From NCBI GenBank assembly GCA_043802925.1, contig JAZDKP010000041.1, positions 1 through 8,097 on the forward strand: DNA of 8,097 bases, in the 5' to 3' direction. The stretch is from JAZDKP01 sp043802925. GTDB lineage: Bacteria > Fibrobacterota > OXYB2-FULL-49-7 > JAEUSG01. Position numbers and translations under genes: made by a program. The notes beneath the pieces were generated by a model, which ran no database searches, had not been told where the DNA came from, and saw only the letters and a program-made list of their open reading frames with translations. Shown here piece by piece: positions 1-6,143 of this stretch (positions are counted from its first letter, which is position 1; the number at the start of each line of letters is the position of its first letter).

Positions 1-176
1 GCATTGATGATGGTTTTGCCCATGACGTTGAGGCCGCGTTTTTCTTCGGCCGGGCTGACAGGGGTGGGTTCGACAAGTCCGATGCTGGTGGTGTTGGAAT
101 GGACGCCGACCACCTTGCCTTCGAGGCCTAACTGCCGGAGTTCGTCGGCGAGCTCGCGGCGGGTTCGTTTTGCCAT
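1..176 (-). CDS. Partial AAC(3)-like (Antibiotic_NAT family) N-acetyltransferase, N-terminal 58 residues
   Basis: This open frame starts at an ATG 25 nt after the nagB stop and runs off the window edge, so only the first 58 residues are visible. A Shine-Dalgarno (AAGGA, about 9 nt upstream) supports the start. The protein opens with a basic helix (MAKRTRRELADELRQLGLEG), then a VxGVHSNTTSIG strand-turn and a helix MGKTIINA. That order matches the start of aminoglycoside 3-N-acetyltransferases, which have an R-x-x-L-x-x-x-L-x-x-LG helix, a VHSSLSxIG-like motif and a xxTVIDAL-like helix. Family enzymes transfer acetyl from acetyl-CoA to an amino group of an aminoglycoside or related amino compound. 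The catalytic region is outside the window, so substrate and activity cannot be judged. Co-directional placement behind nagB suggests co-transcription and possibly an amino-sugar substrate rather than a resistance role, but this is inference. Confidence 0.5.
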   Translation of the reverse strand, partial: MAKRTRRELADELRQLGLEGKVVGVHSNTTSIGLVEPTPVSPAEEKRGLNVMGKTIIN

Positions 177-201
177 GATGGGGTTCCTTTTTGTTCGCCG
201 T

Positions 202-1014
202 TTATTTCAGGAGCGTGGCCGGGTCGAGGTTTTTGGCCTCGATGTCCTTAAAGTAATTGACGGTCTTGACTTTGAGCTCGTGCGTGGCGAGTTCGTCGCA
301 CACGATGATGCCCGCACGGTGCGTTTGCAGGGCCGAGACGGTCCACATGTGATTGACCCCCTCCTCCACCACCTGTTGGAGCGCGATGGCCTTGTTGAGG
401 CCGTTGATGATGATAAGCACCTCTTCGGAATCAAGAACCGTGCCCACGCCCACGGTCAGGGCAAGCTTGGGGACCTTGTTGACATCGTTATCGAAAAAAC
501 GGCTGTTGGCCACGATCGTGTCGTAGGTGAGTGTCTTGACGCGCGTGCGGGAGGACAGGGAAGAACCGGGCTCGTTGAAGGCGATGTGGCCGTCCGGGCC
601 GATACCACCGCAGAACAGGTGGATTTTGCCGAGGGCCCGGATCCGCTTTTCGTAGTCTTCGCACTCTTTTTTCAGGTCCTTGGCGTTGCCGTTCAGGATA
701 TTGACGTTCTTCTTCTGGATGTTGATATGGCTGAAGAAATTGTTCCACATGAAGCTATAATAGCTCTCCGGATGGCTTTGCGGGATATTCACATACTCGT
801 CCATGTTGAACGTGACCACGTTCTTGAAAGAGACCTTTCCGGCCTTGTTCAGTTTGATGAGGTTCTTGTACATGCCGAGGGGCGACGAGCCCGTGGGCAG
901 GCCAAGGACAAACGGCTTTTTTTCCGCGGGTTTGAATTCGTTGATTTTACGGGCCACATAGTGGGCGGCCCATTGACTGACAAGATCATAGTTCTTTTGG
1001 ATGATGAGGCGCAT
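202..1014 (-). CDS. nagB: Glucosamine-6-phosphate deaminase, allosteric NagB type
   Basis: NagB catalyses the reversible conversion of glucosamine-6-phosphate to fructose-6-phosphate and ammonia in the cytoplasm, feeding amino sugars into glycolysis. The 270-residue protein is close in length to E. coli NagB (266 residues) and very similar throughout. The phosphate-binding loop LGLPTGSSP (37-45) is present. The catalytic residues known from the E. coli enzyme are in place at matching numbers: D72 (FNMDEY), D141 and H143 (GPDGHIAFNEP) and E148. The residues forming the GlcNAc-6-P allosteric site of the hexameric enterobacterial enzyme also match (S151, S152, R158, K160, Y254), so activation by GlcNAc-6-P is likely. 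The short Bacillus-type enzyme, about 244 residues, lacks this regulation. The ATG follows an AAGGGAG Shine-Dalgarno. The AAC(3)-like gene follows 25 nt after the stop. No nagA is visible in the window. Confidence 0.97.
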   Translation of the reverse strand: MRLIIQKNYDLVSQWAAHYVARKINEFKPAEKKPFVLGLPTGSSPLGMYKNLIKLNKAGKVSFKNVVTFNMDEYVNIPQSHPESYYSFMWNNFFSHINIQKKNVNILNGNAKDLKKECEDYEKRIRALGKIHLFCGGIGPDGHIAFNEPGSSLSSRTRVKTLTYDTIVANSRFFDNDVNKVPKLALTVGVGTVLDSEEVLIIINGLNKAIALQQVVEEGVNHMWTVSALQTHRAGIIVCDELATHELKVKTVNYFKDIEAKNLDPATLLK

Positions 1015-1064
1015 GGTCTCCCTTTCTGTTGATGGACATCGTTGACTGAAAACGGTGAAAGTTT

Positions 1065-1094
1065 AAAATAATGTTTTTAAAAACGTGAATTCAA
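1065..1094 (-). promoter_or_regulatory. Candidate sigma-70-type promoter for nagB
   Basis: On the minus strand TTGAAT (1094-1089) and TATTTT (1070-1065) are separated by 18 nt, which would place a transcript start about 50 nt before the nagB ATG. The spacer contains a perfect 12-bp palindrome GTTTTTAAAAAC (1073-1084) that could be an operator or simply A/T-rich spacer. The boxes are weak matches in A/T-rich DNA and no other evidence is available. Transcription from the upstream outer-membrane protein gene could also contribute, since no terminator is visible between the two genes. Confidence 0.3.
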
Positions 1095-1103
1095 GCAACG
1101 CAG

Positions 1104-1706
1104 TTATAGGCCGATATTCAGCAACAAATTAAGACGGAGCCTTTCCCGGCCCCCTTCGAAAGCATCGGATGGCACATATTCATACGCCATTTCGAGGTCT
1201 CCGAACCCGTAATCCCCGACCTTCAGTTCAAAGCCGTACCCCGCGCAAACTCCAATCCGGACCCCTTCGAGCGAATCTGCCGCAGTTTCACCGGACAGGC
1301 CTGCGCTGACCACCCGCGCCTCGGTGGCCAGCGGACCCAGCAACAGGTAATTCTTTACGCGCGGGTGTTTCCAGAAAAGATAGGTCCGCAATGCAGGCAG
1401 TATGGAATATTCGGTAAGCTCGGAGCCCCGGCCCGACACATGGCTCGTGGCAACGCCGCTGATGCGGGACACCCCATAGCGGATGTCGAAGATGAAAGGA
1501 TAGTCACCGATGCCTGCCTGCAGGAGGATAGCGCCCGAATAGCCCATGAATCGATTGGCATAGTCCGCGCCTCCCACGGTTCGGAGGATGCTTCCTCCGA
1601 CGCCAAAGAAAAGTTTGTCGTGCCGCTGCTGGATATAGGCCAGGGGGTCGAACGCGAAGAGCGTCATCGCGCAGACCCATAGGAGAAGGCAAACACGGGA
1701 GACCAT
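1104..1706 (-). CDS. Putative small outer-membrane beta-barrel protein, unknown function
   Basis: I do not recognise the family. The 200-residue product has a clear signal peptide: R4, a hydrophobic core (CLLLWVCAMTLF), and a likely cleavage after A18 (LFA before FDP). There is no lipobox-type cysteine at the cleavage site. The mature part is built of alternating aromatic/hydrophobic and glycine-rich segments typical of short outer-membrane beta-barrels, for example KLFFGVGGSILRTVGG, FIFDIRYGVSRISG, RIGVCAGYGFELKVGDYGFG and a final strand RLRLNLLLNIGL. The last residue is Leu, not the usual Phe. About 180 mature residues would suit an eight-stranded barrel. The start is not backed by a Shine-Dalgarno: the ATG lies four bases past the flagellin terminator T-tract. 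The only nearby in-frame alternative, M14, would destroy the signal peptide. Its relation to the flagellum or to nagB cannot be told from sequence. Confidence 0.7.
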   Translation of the reverse strand: MVSRVCLLLWVCAMTLFAFDPLAYIQQRHDKLFFGVGGSILRTVGGADYANRFMGYSGAILLQAGIGDYPFIFDIRYGVSRISGVATSHVSGRGSELTEYSILPALRTYLFWKHPRVKNYLLLGPLATEARVVSAGLSGETAADSLEGVRIGVCAGYGFELKVGDYGFGDLEMAYEYVPSDAFEGGRERLRLNLLLNIGL

Positions 1707-1710
1707 GGGA

Positions 1711-1753
1711 ACAAAATAAAAAACGCGGGGGCGTTTTCAAAACGCTCCCGCGT
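1711..1753 (-). terminator. Intrinsic terminator of the flagellin gene
   Basis: About 25 nt after the flagellin stop codon the minus strand forms a long GC-rich hairpin. The 14-bp stem ACGCGGGAGCGTTT pairs with AAACGCCCCCGCGT with one A-C mismatch and a three-base loop (TGA). It is followed immediately by TTTTTTATTTTG. This is a strong Rho-independent terminator. It separates the highly expressed flagellin transcript from the downstream outer-membrane protein gene, whose ATG is at 1706, just beyond the T-tract. Confidence 0.9.
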
Positions 1754-1777
1754 ATTCGGGTTGTTTTTCTTTTCCCG

Positions 1778-2623
1778 TTACTGCAGCAGCGACAACACCG
1801 ATTGTGGGACCGCGTTGGCCTGCGCCAGCATGGCCGTGGCCGACTGCGACAGAATCTGGTTCCGGGTAAACTGCGTGGTCTCGTCCGCAAAATCAACGTC
1901 ACGAATACTGGACTCGGCGGCCTGCATGTTGTGGGTCTGGTTGTCCAGATTGTTCACCGCATGTTCCATACGATTGATGTAGGCGCCGAGGTCCGCGCGC
2001 ATGGAGTTGACAGACCGGATGGCCGTATCCACTGCCGTGATGGCCGAGAGTGCCGAGGCGTTCGTCGAAATGCTCGTGCCGACCAGGCTCAGGGCCCCCG
2101 CAGAGACCGCGCTCACAGTGAGAGCGATGCGGTCCACGCCGCTCAGGTTGTTCGCGCCAACGTGGAGAATGGACGAGGCCCCGCCCGGGCGGCCAAAGCC
2201 GCTCACGCCGTATATCAGTGTCTGGCCGTTGTACTGTGCCGCGGCCGAGATACGGGTGATTTCGGTCATGAGGGCCTGGTATTCCTGGTTCACATAAACA
2301 CGCTCGACCGTGGTGAGGGTGTCGTTGTCGGACTGAATCGCCAGTTCGCGCATGCGCTGGAGCATGGCTGAAATTTCATTCGCCGCGCCTTCCGCGATTT
2401 TGAGCAGCGCAATGCCATCGTTCGCATTACGGTTGGCCACCTGCGTACCCCGGACCTGGGTACGGAGCTGCTCAGACACGGAGAGTCCCGCGGCATCGTC
2501 ACTCGCGCGGTTGATGCGCAAGCCTGTGGAGAGTCGTTCGAGTGATTTAGCAAGTTCGCGACCGACCTGATTCAATGATGCCCCTGTTATCATCGCCGGT
2601 ATGTTATGATTAATCCTTGGCAT
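1778..2623 (-). CDS. fliC: Flagellin, short form with conserved terminal domains only
   Basis: This is the major filament subunit, exported by the flagellar type III system and polymerised below the filament cap. The 281-residue protein has the conserved N-terminal flagellin domain (about 5-140) with LSTGLRINRASDDAAGLSVSE (31-51). The C-terminal domain (about 196-281) ends in AMLAQANAVPQSVLSLLQ. The variable D2/D3 region is reduced to roughly 50 residues around the Gly-rich GVSGFGRPGGAS (139-150), so the filament should be thin and little decorated. The LQRMRELA segment (88-95) keeps the type of sequence recognised by mammalian TLR5 in Salmonella flagellin. There are no cysteines. The start has a very good Shine-Dalgarno (AAGGAG, 6 nt before the ATG). 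A sigma-54 promoter lies about 145 nt upstream and a strong terminator follows. The symbol follows the common name; hag or fla would be equivalent. Confidence 0.97.
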   Translation of the reverse strand: MPRINHNIPAMITGASLNQVGRELAKSLERLSTGLRINRASDDAAGLSVSEQLRTQVRGTQVANRNANDGIALLKIAEGAANEISAMLQRMRELAIQSDNDTLTTVERVYVNQEYQALMTEITRISAAAQYNGQTLIYGVSGFGRPGGASSILHVGANNLSGVDRIALTVSAVSAGALSLVGTSISTNASALSAITAVDTAIRSVNSMRADLGAYINRMEHAVNNLDNQTHNMQAAESSIRDVDFADETTQFTRNQILSQSATAMLAQANAVPQSVLSLLQ

Positions 2624-2647
2624 AATTTTCTCCTTAAATAAATCCTT

Positions 2648-2764
2648 TTAGTTTTGTGGCACCGTACTACAGTAATTGAACCCCTCGTCCCTGATCAGGT
2701 CGTTTTTTCCATGCAGACGCCTCCTTGATAAACAAAATATATTGCTTGTCGTGTTTCCATTCAT
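2648..2764 (-). other. 38-codon open frame in the flagellin leader (uncertain coding status)
   Basis: A frame starting ATG-AAT-GGA at 2764 and ending TAA at 2650-2648 would encode 38 residues finishing LIRDEGFNYCSTVPQN. The ATG would lie only about 3 nt from the predicted sigma-54 start site and has no Shine-Dalgarno, so it would have to be nearly leaderless. The tail resembles the last residues of the gene fragment at 8038-8097 (LIRDEFHGDWNYVLQPR): LIRDE is identical with only synonymous codon differences, and both have NY near the end. It may be a decayed fragment, a leader peptide or chance. Confidence 0.2.
2695..2712 (-). CDS. Five-codon leader ORF (MEKTT) with strong Shine-Dalgarno in the flagellin 5' UTR
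   Basis: On the minus strand a near-perfect Shine-Dalgarno, AAGGAGG (2726-2720), sits 7 nt before an ATG whose frame reads Met-Glu-Lys-Thr-Thr-stop. It lies inside the predicted flagellin leader, about 72 nt before the flagellin start. The initiation signal is as good as that of flagellin itself, so ribosome binding here is plausible. Whether the peptide matters, or the site acts as a regulatory ribosome- or protein-binding element, cannot be told. The stop overlaps a perfect 10-bp palindrome CCTGATCAGG (2699-2690). Confidence 0.35.
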   Translation of the reverse strand: MEKTT

Positions 2765-2783
2765 ACACAGAATAACAAGCAAT
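2741..2783. repeat. Perfect 9-bp inverted repeat overlapping the flagellin -12 element
   Basis: ATTGCTTGT (2741-2749) and ACAAGCAAT (2775-2783) are perfect reverse complements separated by 25 bp. The promoter-proximal arm covers the TTGC of the sigma-54 -12 element and the distal arm lies about 18-26 nt into the transcript. Because one arm is upstream of the predicted start site, an RNA hairpin is unlikely from this promoter, and a protein operator is the simpler reading. Confidence 0.5.
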
Positions 2784-2793
2784 CATTCTGCCA
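2778..2793 (-). promoter_or_regulatory. Sigma-54 (-24/-12) promoter of the flagellin gene
   Basis: The minus strand reads T-TGGCAGAATGATTGCT. Compared with the RpoN consensus YTGGCACG-N4-TTGCW, the essential GG (2792-2791) and GC (2780-2779) are present at exact spacing. Only the C and G after TGGCA differ. The predicted start is near 2767. The same element with the same spacing occurs before flgJ, which strengthens both calls. No sigma-28 type (TAAA...GCCGATAA) flagellin promoter was found. Confidence 0.8.
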
Positions 2794-2868
2794 ACAGGAC
2801 TAGTCATTGTTTTCATTGTAATTAACATGATTTTACTTAATATTTTAACGGTTTGTTTTTCCCACTCA

Positions 2869-4059
2869 TCAGATATAATCGCCCAGTGAAGGAAGGATTA
2901 CTTTTGCACCGGCTTTGAGCGAGGCATTGTACACGTTTTCGCTCATGGAGAAATCCATGATGGCAGTGGCGAAATCGACGTCCTCGAGTTCGGACTGTAG
3001 GCGCGACACTTCTATCTTCTTGTTGGAATTGCGGTCCAGTGTCAGTTCGAAGCGGTTCAGGCGGGCGCCATTGGAGCTCTGCGCCGCCTTCATGTTGTTG
3101 AAGACCGTGTCAATCTCAGAGATGGCCGCATTGATTTTCGAGGTGTTGTTGCGCTTCAAGCCATCCAACAGATCCACGGAGACCCCGATGAGGTCAAGGT
3201 TGCTGGCCGTGTCTTCAAAGAGCTCATCCGCGGAGACGTTAATGCGCACCTTGATACCCTCTTCAATCTCACGAATCACGGATCCATTGTTTTCACGGTT
3301 CACCTTGTTGTAATGGTTGAACGTTAAGTTTACAACAGGGGCGTTTGGCCCAACCACGCCGAGCGCGGTCTCAAAAGCGCTGCCCGTGACAGCTCGGATG
3401 GTACCTTCCGCATAATCCACGGTGTAGTCCGTGCCTTCGACAGCGGCGTTCGGGACGCCGGCCACGACGTAATTCAGGGATACGCTGCCGGGATCCAACC
3501 GCTTGTACTGGTAGATCTGGTTGTTCGAATAGGTATTCATCGGATTATCAACGCCCGCCTGAAAGGTGCTGGCAAGCACTGCATTGACTGGAAAAGAATA
3601 TGCCGTCCCTTCTTCGTAATTATATATCTGTTTGTCACCATGCGTGCCGCCGAAGATGAAATCACCCTTGTAAGTGGTGTTGGAAAGACTGACGAGTTGC
3701 TTCAGAAGTTGGTTGGCCTCCTGGCCGATATATCCACGTTCCGTTCCGGTCATGGTGGCGTTGTCCCCCTCGAGTGCCAGAACACGGAGGCGCTGCATGA
3801 CCTCATTCATATCGGTCATGGCCACTTCGGTCATGCCAATCCAGCCCTGGCCGTCTTCGATGTTGCGTTTCAGCTGGTTGTTCAGCGCCAGTTCGGCCTT
3901 GTAATTGATGTTATTCTTCATGTCGATTGGGTTGTCCGAGGGCCGGTTGAGACGGCGCCCCGAAGAGAGCTGTTCCTGCAGGTTGGCCAGCTTGGCGTAA
4001 TTTCTGTTGATGTTCCGCTGAACCGTGTCGTTAATCTGCGAAAAAGTGACGCGCATCAT
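2869..4059 (-). CDS. flgL: Flagellar hook-associated protein 3 (hook-filament junction)
   Basis: FlgL forms the second ring of the hook-filament junction, between FlgK and the first flagellin layer, and is exported with FlgN-type chaperone help. The 396-residue protein has a flagellin-like N-terminal coil with LQEQLSSGRRLNRPSDNPID (27-46), the classic FlgL/FlgK signature GDFIFGGTHGDK (132-143), and a C-terminal coil ending GAKVILPSLGDYI. It is longer than the roughly 320 residues of enterobacterial FlgL. Much of the extra length is a beta-rich insert at about 187-250, whose GTDYTVDYAEGTI (209-221) closely resembles two modules in FlgK. The first of two adjacent ATGs is better placed, 9 nt from a GGAGG. 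The gene follows flgK by 17 nt. No terminator is visible after it, so transcription may continue into the flagellin region. Confidence 0.96.
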   Translation of the reverse strand: MMRVTFSQINDTVQRNINRNYAKLANLQEQLSSGRRLNRPSDNPIDMKNNINYKAELALNNQLKRNIEDGQGWIGMTEVAMTDMNEVMQRLRVLALEGDNATMTGTERGYIGQEANQLLKQLVSLSNTTYKGDFIFGGTHGDKQIYNYEEGTAYSFPVNAVLASTFQAGVDNPMNTYSNNQIYQYKRLDPGSVSLNYVVAGVPNAAVEGTDYTVDYAEGTIRAVTGSAFETALGVVGPNAPVVNLTFNHYNKVNRENNGSVIREIEEGIKVRINVSADELFEDTASNLDLIGVSVDLLDGLKRNNTSKINAAISEIDTVFNNMKAAQSSNGARLNRFELTLDRNSNKKIEVSRLQSELEDVDFATAIMDFSMSENVYNASLKAGAKVILPSLGDYI

Positions 4060-4076
4060 GGTTTGTTCCCTCCCTA

Positions 4077-6119
4077 TTACATATTGAACAGGACATCCAG
4101 CATCTTATCCACAGTCGAAATGACCCGCGCGGACGCCTGATAGGTATGCTGGAACTTTACCAGGTTCGCGAGTTCTTCGTCCAGCGAAACGCCCGCAATT
4201 TCAGCCTGTTTGGCTTCGAACTGCTCGACCAGAAACTGCCGCGAATCGCTGTTGGCCGTGAACTCGTTGCGTTGTACGCCGAGTTCACTGATAAATGAAT
4301 CATAAAACGTGTTCAGGGTCGCGGTCGCGGTGCCGGTTGCGTCCGGGGACATCAGCTTGGTGTGTCTGAGTTCTGAGATTGCAACCGCGTTGGCGTTGTC
4401 CGAGACCCCGTTGGAGCCCGAGACCGAGGCCTCGTACTGAACCGAAAGCGGTGAACCCGCATAAGCGGCATTGAAGAGAATTATCCGGCCCGTGGAATAA
4501 TCAACGAAATAGTCCGCGTTTTCCCGGAGCACTGTGGCGCCCGATGTCACCGACATCGTCCCCTGTTTAATCGCACTCCGCTCGCGAAGTTCGTCACCCG
4601 AGCCCGCGATGCCGTCCGGGTCATCATCCGGGGTGCCGAACAAACCGTCCGCGCCCGCGGACCGGTGGACGTACTGGTAAAAGCCCGTGGCGCCGATGGA
4701 AATCGTGTCGTTAAATGCGCGCGTGGTGCTGCCGGACGCGGCCGCCATGTTGATGACATCGTCCTCGATGCTCGCGGAAAGCTCGATGTTGGAGGCGTAA
4801 GTTTCGTAGACCGTCTGCGGCCCTTTGGGTACATCGTAGGAATACGACACGAGGATATTCGGGGTGTTGGGCGGGGCCGGGAGCGAGGTCATGTAGGCGC
4901 TGGGCAGCAGGATGATGGTGCCCTTGTTCAGGTCGATAGTATAGTCCGTGCCGGCCGTCAGCAGAAGACCCGAAGTGCCGTTGCGGACCTCCACCGTGCC
5001 GCTGTTGATATTGGGGGTTCCCATATCGCGCGGGGGCACAGTAGGAAGCGAGGCCGGATTGAAAGCGATGGTGTAGTCGTCCACAATCTCCGTGTGGCGC
5101 GGGACCTGTTCATCGTGCGAATTGACCTTGAAGAAATCAATGCCCGTGACGCCGTTCATGTTGTAACCGCGACTGTGGAGCGAATTAACCTGAGTGACGA
5201 TACTATTGGCGACCTCATCCAGTTTTGCTTCGTACTGGGGCACATAAATGTCGCGCGAATCGACGAGGCCGCGGAGCTTGCCGGATTGCGGCATATAATC
5301 TTTTTTAGTGGAGGAAAAGCGCACGCCAATCGTTGAATAGCTGGTTCCATCGGGCCGCAGCCCGGAAACCGTCGAGGTCTCGAGCGTAACGTAACTGGTG
5401 GGAGACACAAGCATGTTACCGTTGGTCAACACCGAGACAACGCCCTGCCCCGCATCCTCGGTGGTGATATTGATGAGTTCGGAAAGTTTTTTAATGGCGA
5501 GGTCGCGCTGGTCGCGGGCGTCATTGGCTTTGTCCGCACCCGAAATCTCCACAATGCTGATTTCCCGGTTCAGGTTGTAGATTTCCTTGAGATACTGATT
5601 CACCTGCGTGACCGTGACGGCAATATCGTCGTTTTTTGACTCGCGGAGGTTCCGCATTTCCTTACTGAGGTTGTGGAATGTGTCGATCAGCACCTGGGAG
5701 TTGGCCTTGACAACATCGCGCGCGGCCACACTCTCGGGGTTATTGCCGAGATCGCTCCAGGAATTCCAGAACTGGTCGAGGGCCTTGGACAGCGTGGTGT
5801 CGGACGGCTCGCCGAACACATTTTCCATGCGCGTAAGCGTGTTGTCGATTTCCTTAAAGTAGTTCAGTTCCGTGGTCTGGCGGTTGATCTGCCGGTCAAT
5901 GAAGAAGTCCCGGATGCGCGTGATACTGGTGACCTCCACGCCAAAGCCCATCTGCCCGAATTGCGGGTCGCGCCGGAAATCCGAGACCTGGTTCAATCGC
6001 TTGCGGGAATAACCTTCGGTATTGGCGTTTGAAATGTTCTGGGAGGTGATGTTCAGAGCCAGCTGCGATGCGCTCAGGCCCCGCACACCGATGCTCATGG
6101 TACTTAACAGTCCGCTCAT
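4077..6119 (-). CDS. flgK: Flagellar hook-associated protein 1 (hook-filament junction)
   Basis: FlgK forms the first junction ring on the distal end of the hook. At 680 residues it is longer than the Salmonella protein (about 550). The N-terminus has the rod/hook-family signature (SIGVRGLSASQLALNITSQNISNANTEGYSRK, about 9-40), followed by the FlgK coiled helical region (about 85-220). The C-terminus (about 640-680) has SLDEELANLVKFQHTYQASARVI. The middle carries two related beta-rich modules. One is at about 372-430 (GTDYTIDLNKGTIIL, then ILVSYSYDV) and the other at about 519-566 (NADYFVDYSTGRIIL, then LSVQYEASV). Between them is an Asp-rich stretch, DGLFGTPDDDPDGIAGSGDE (491-510), that looks like a calcium-binding loop. 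The ATG has an AAAGGA Shine-Dalgarno and follows flgN by 24 nt. The identification is secure; the insert functions are unknown. Confidence 0.97.
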   Translation of the reverse strand: MSGLLSTMSIGVRGLSASQLALNITSQNISNANTEGYSRKRLNQVSDFRRDPQFGQMGFGVEVTSITRIRDFFIDRQINRQTTELNYFKEIDNTLTRMENVFGEPSDTTLSKALDQFWNSWSDLGNNPESVAARDVVKANSQVLIDTFHNLSKEMRNLRESKNDDIAVTVTQVNQYLKEIYNLNREISIVEISGADKANDARDQRDLAIKKLSELINITTEDAGQGVVSVLTNGNMLVSPTSYVTLETSTVSGLRPDGTSYSTIGVRFSSTKKDYMPQSGKLRGLVDSRDIYVPQYEAKLDEVANSIVTQVNSLHSRGYNMNGVTGIDFFKVNSHDEQVPRHTEIVDDYTIAFNPASLPTVPPRDMGTPNINSGTVEVRNGTSGLLLTAGTDYTIDLNKGTIILLPSAYMTSLPAPPNTPNILVSYSYDVPKGPQTVYETYASNIELSASIEDDVINMAAASGSTTRAFNDTISIGATGFYQYVHRSAGADGLFGTPDDDPDGIAGSGDELRERSAIKQGTMSVTSGATVLRENADYFVDYSTGRIILFNAAYAGSPLSVQYEASVSGSNGVSDNANAVAISELRHTKLMSPDATGTATATLNTFYDSFISELGVQRNEFTANSDSRQFLVEQFEAKQAEIAGVSLDEELANLVKFQHTYQASARVISTVDKMLDVLFNM

Positions 6120-6143
6120 GGCAAATCCTTTCGCTTTACTTTC

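Larger units (their letters stand above)
2624..2767 (-). promoter_or_regulatory. Long flagellin 5' UTR with repeated GGA motifs
   Basis: If transcription starts about 12 nt past the sigma-54 -12 element, the flagellin leader is about 144 nt. It contains four A(A/G)GGA motifs: CAAGGAGG (2727-2720), CAGGGACG (2692-2685), AAAGGATT (around 2647-2641) and the flagellin Shine-Dalgarno AAGGAG (2635-2630). A(N)GGA is the core recognised by the translational repressor CsrA, which controls flagellin translation in Bacillus subtilis by binding its leader. The motif count is seen directly; CsrA control is inference, since no csrA or fliW is in the window. Confidence 0.35.

Noticed and set aside
4..1032. 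Long plus-strand open frame (342 codons) antisense to nagB
   Set aside because: It overlaps the unmistakable nagB gene and the AAC(3)-like start on the other strand, has no recognisable domain, and is a by-product of codon bias in GC-rich DNA.
1073..1084. GTTTTTAAAAAC palindrome as a terminator of the outer-membrane protein gene
   Set aside because: A/T-only core, no loop and no following T-run; an operator or promoter spacer is more plausible.
2702..2709. Programmed -1 frameshift at the A-run (AAAAAAC) of the MEKTT ORF
   Set aside because: The heptamer is out of phase with the reading frame for a classical tandem slip and no stimulatory structure is evident, so I kept it only as a remark.
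2624..2868. Sigma-28 (FliA) promoter for flagellin
   Set aside because: No TAAAGTTT-N11-GCCGATAA-like pair found on the minus strand; the sigma-54 match is much better.
4665..5336. 223-codon plus-strand frame within flgK
   Set aside because: Shadow of flgK; the protein is low-complexity Arg/Gly/Val/Asp-rich with no known motif.
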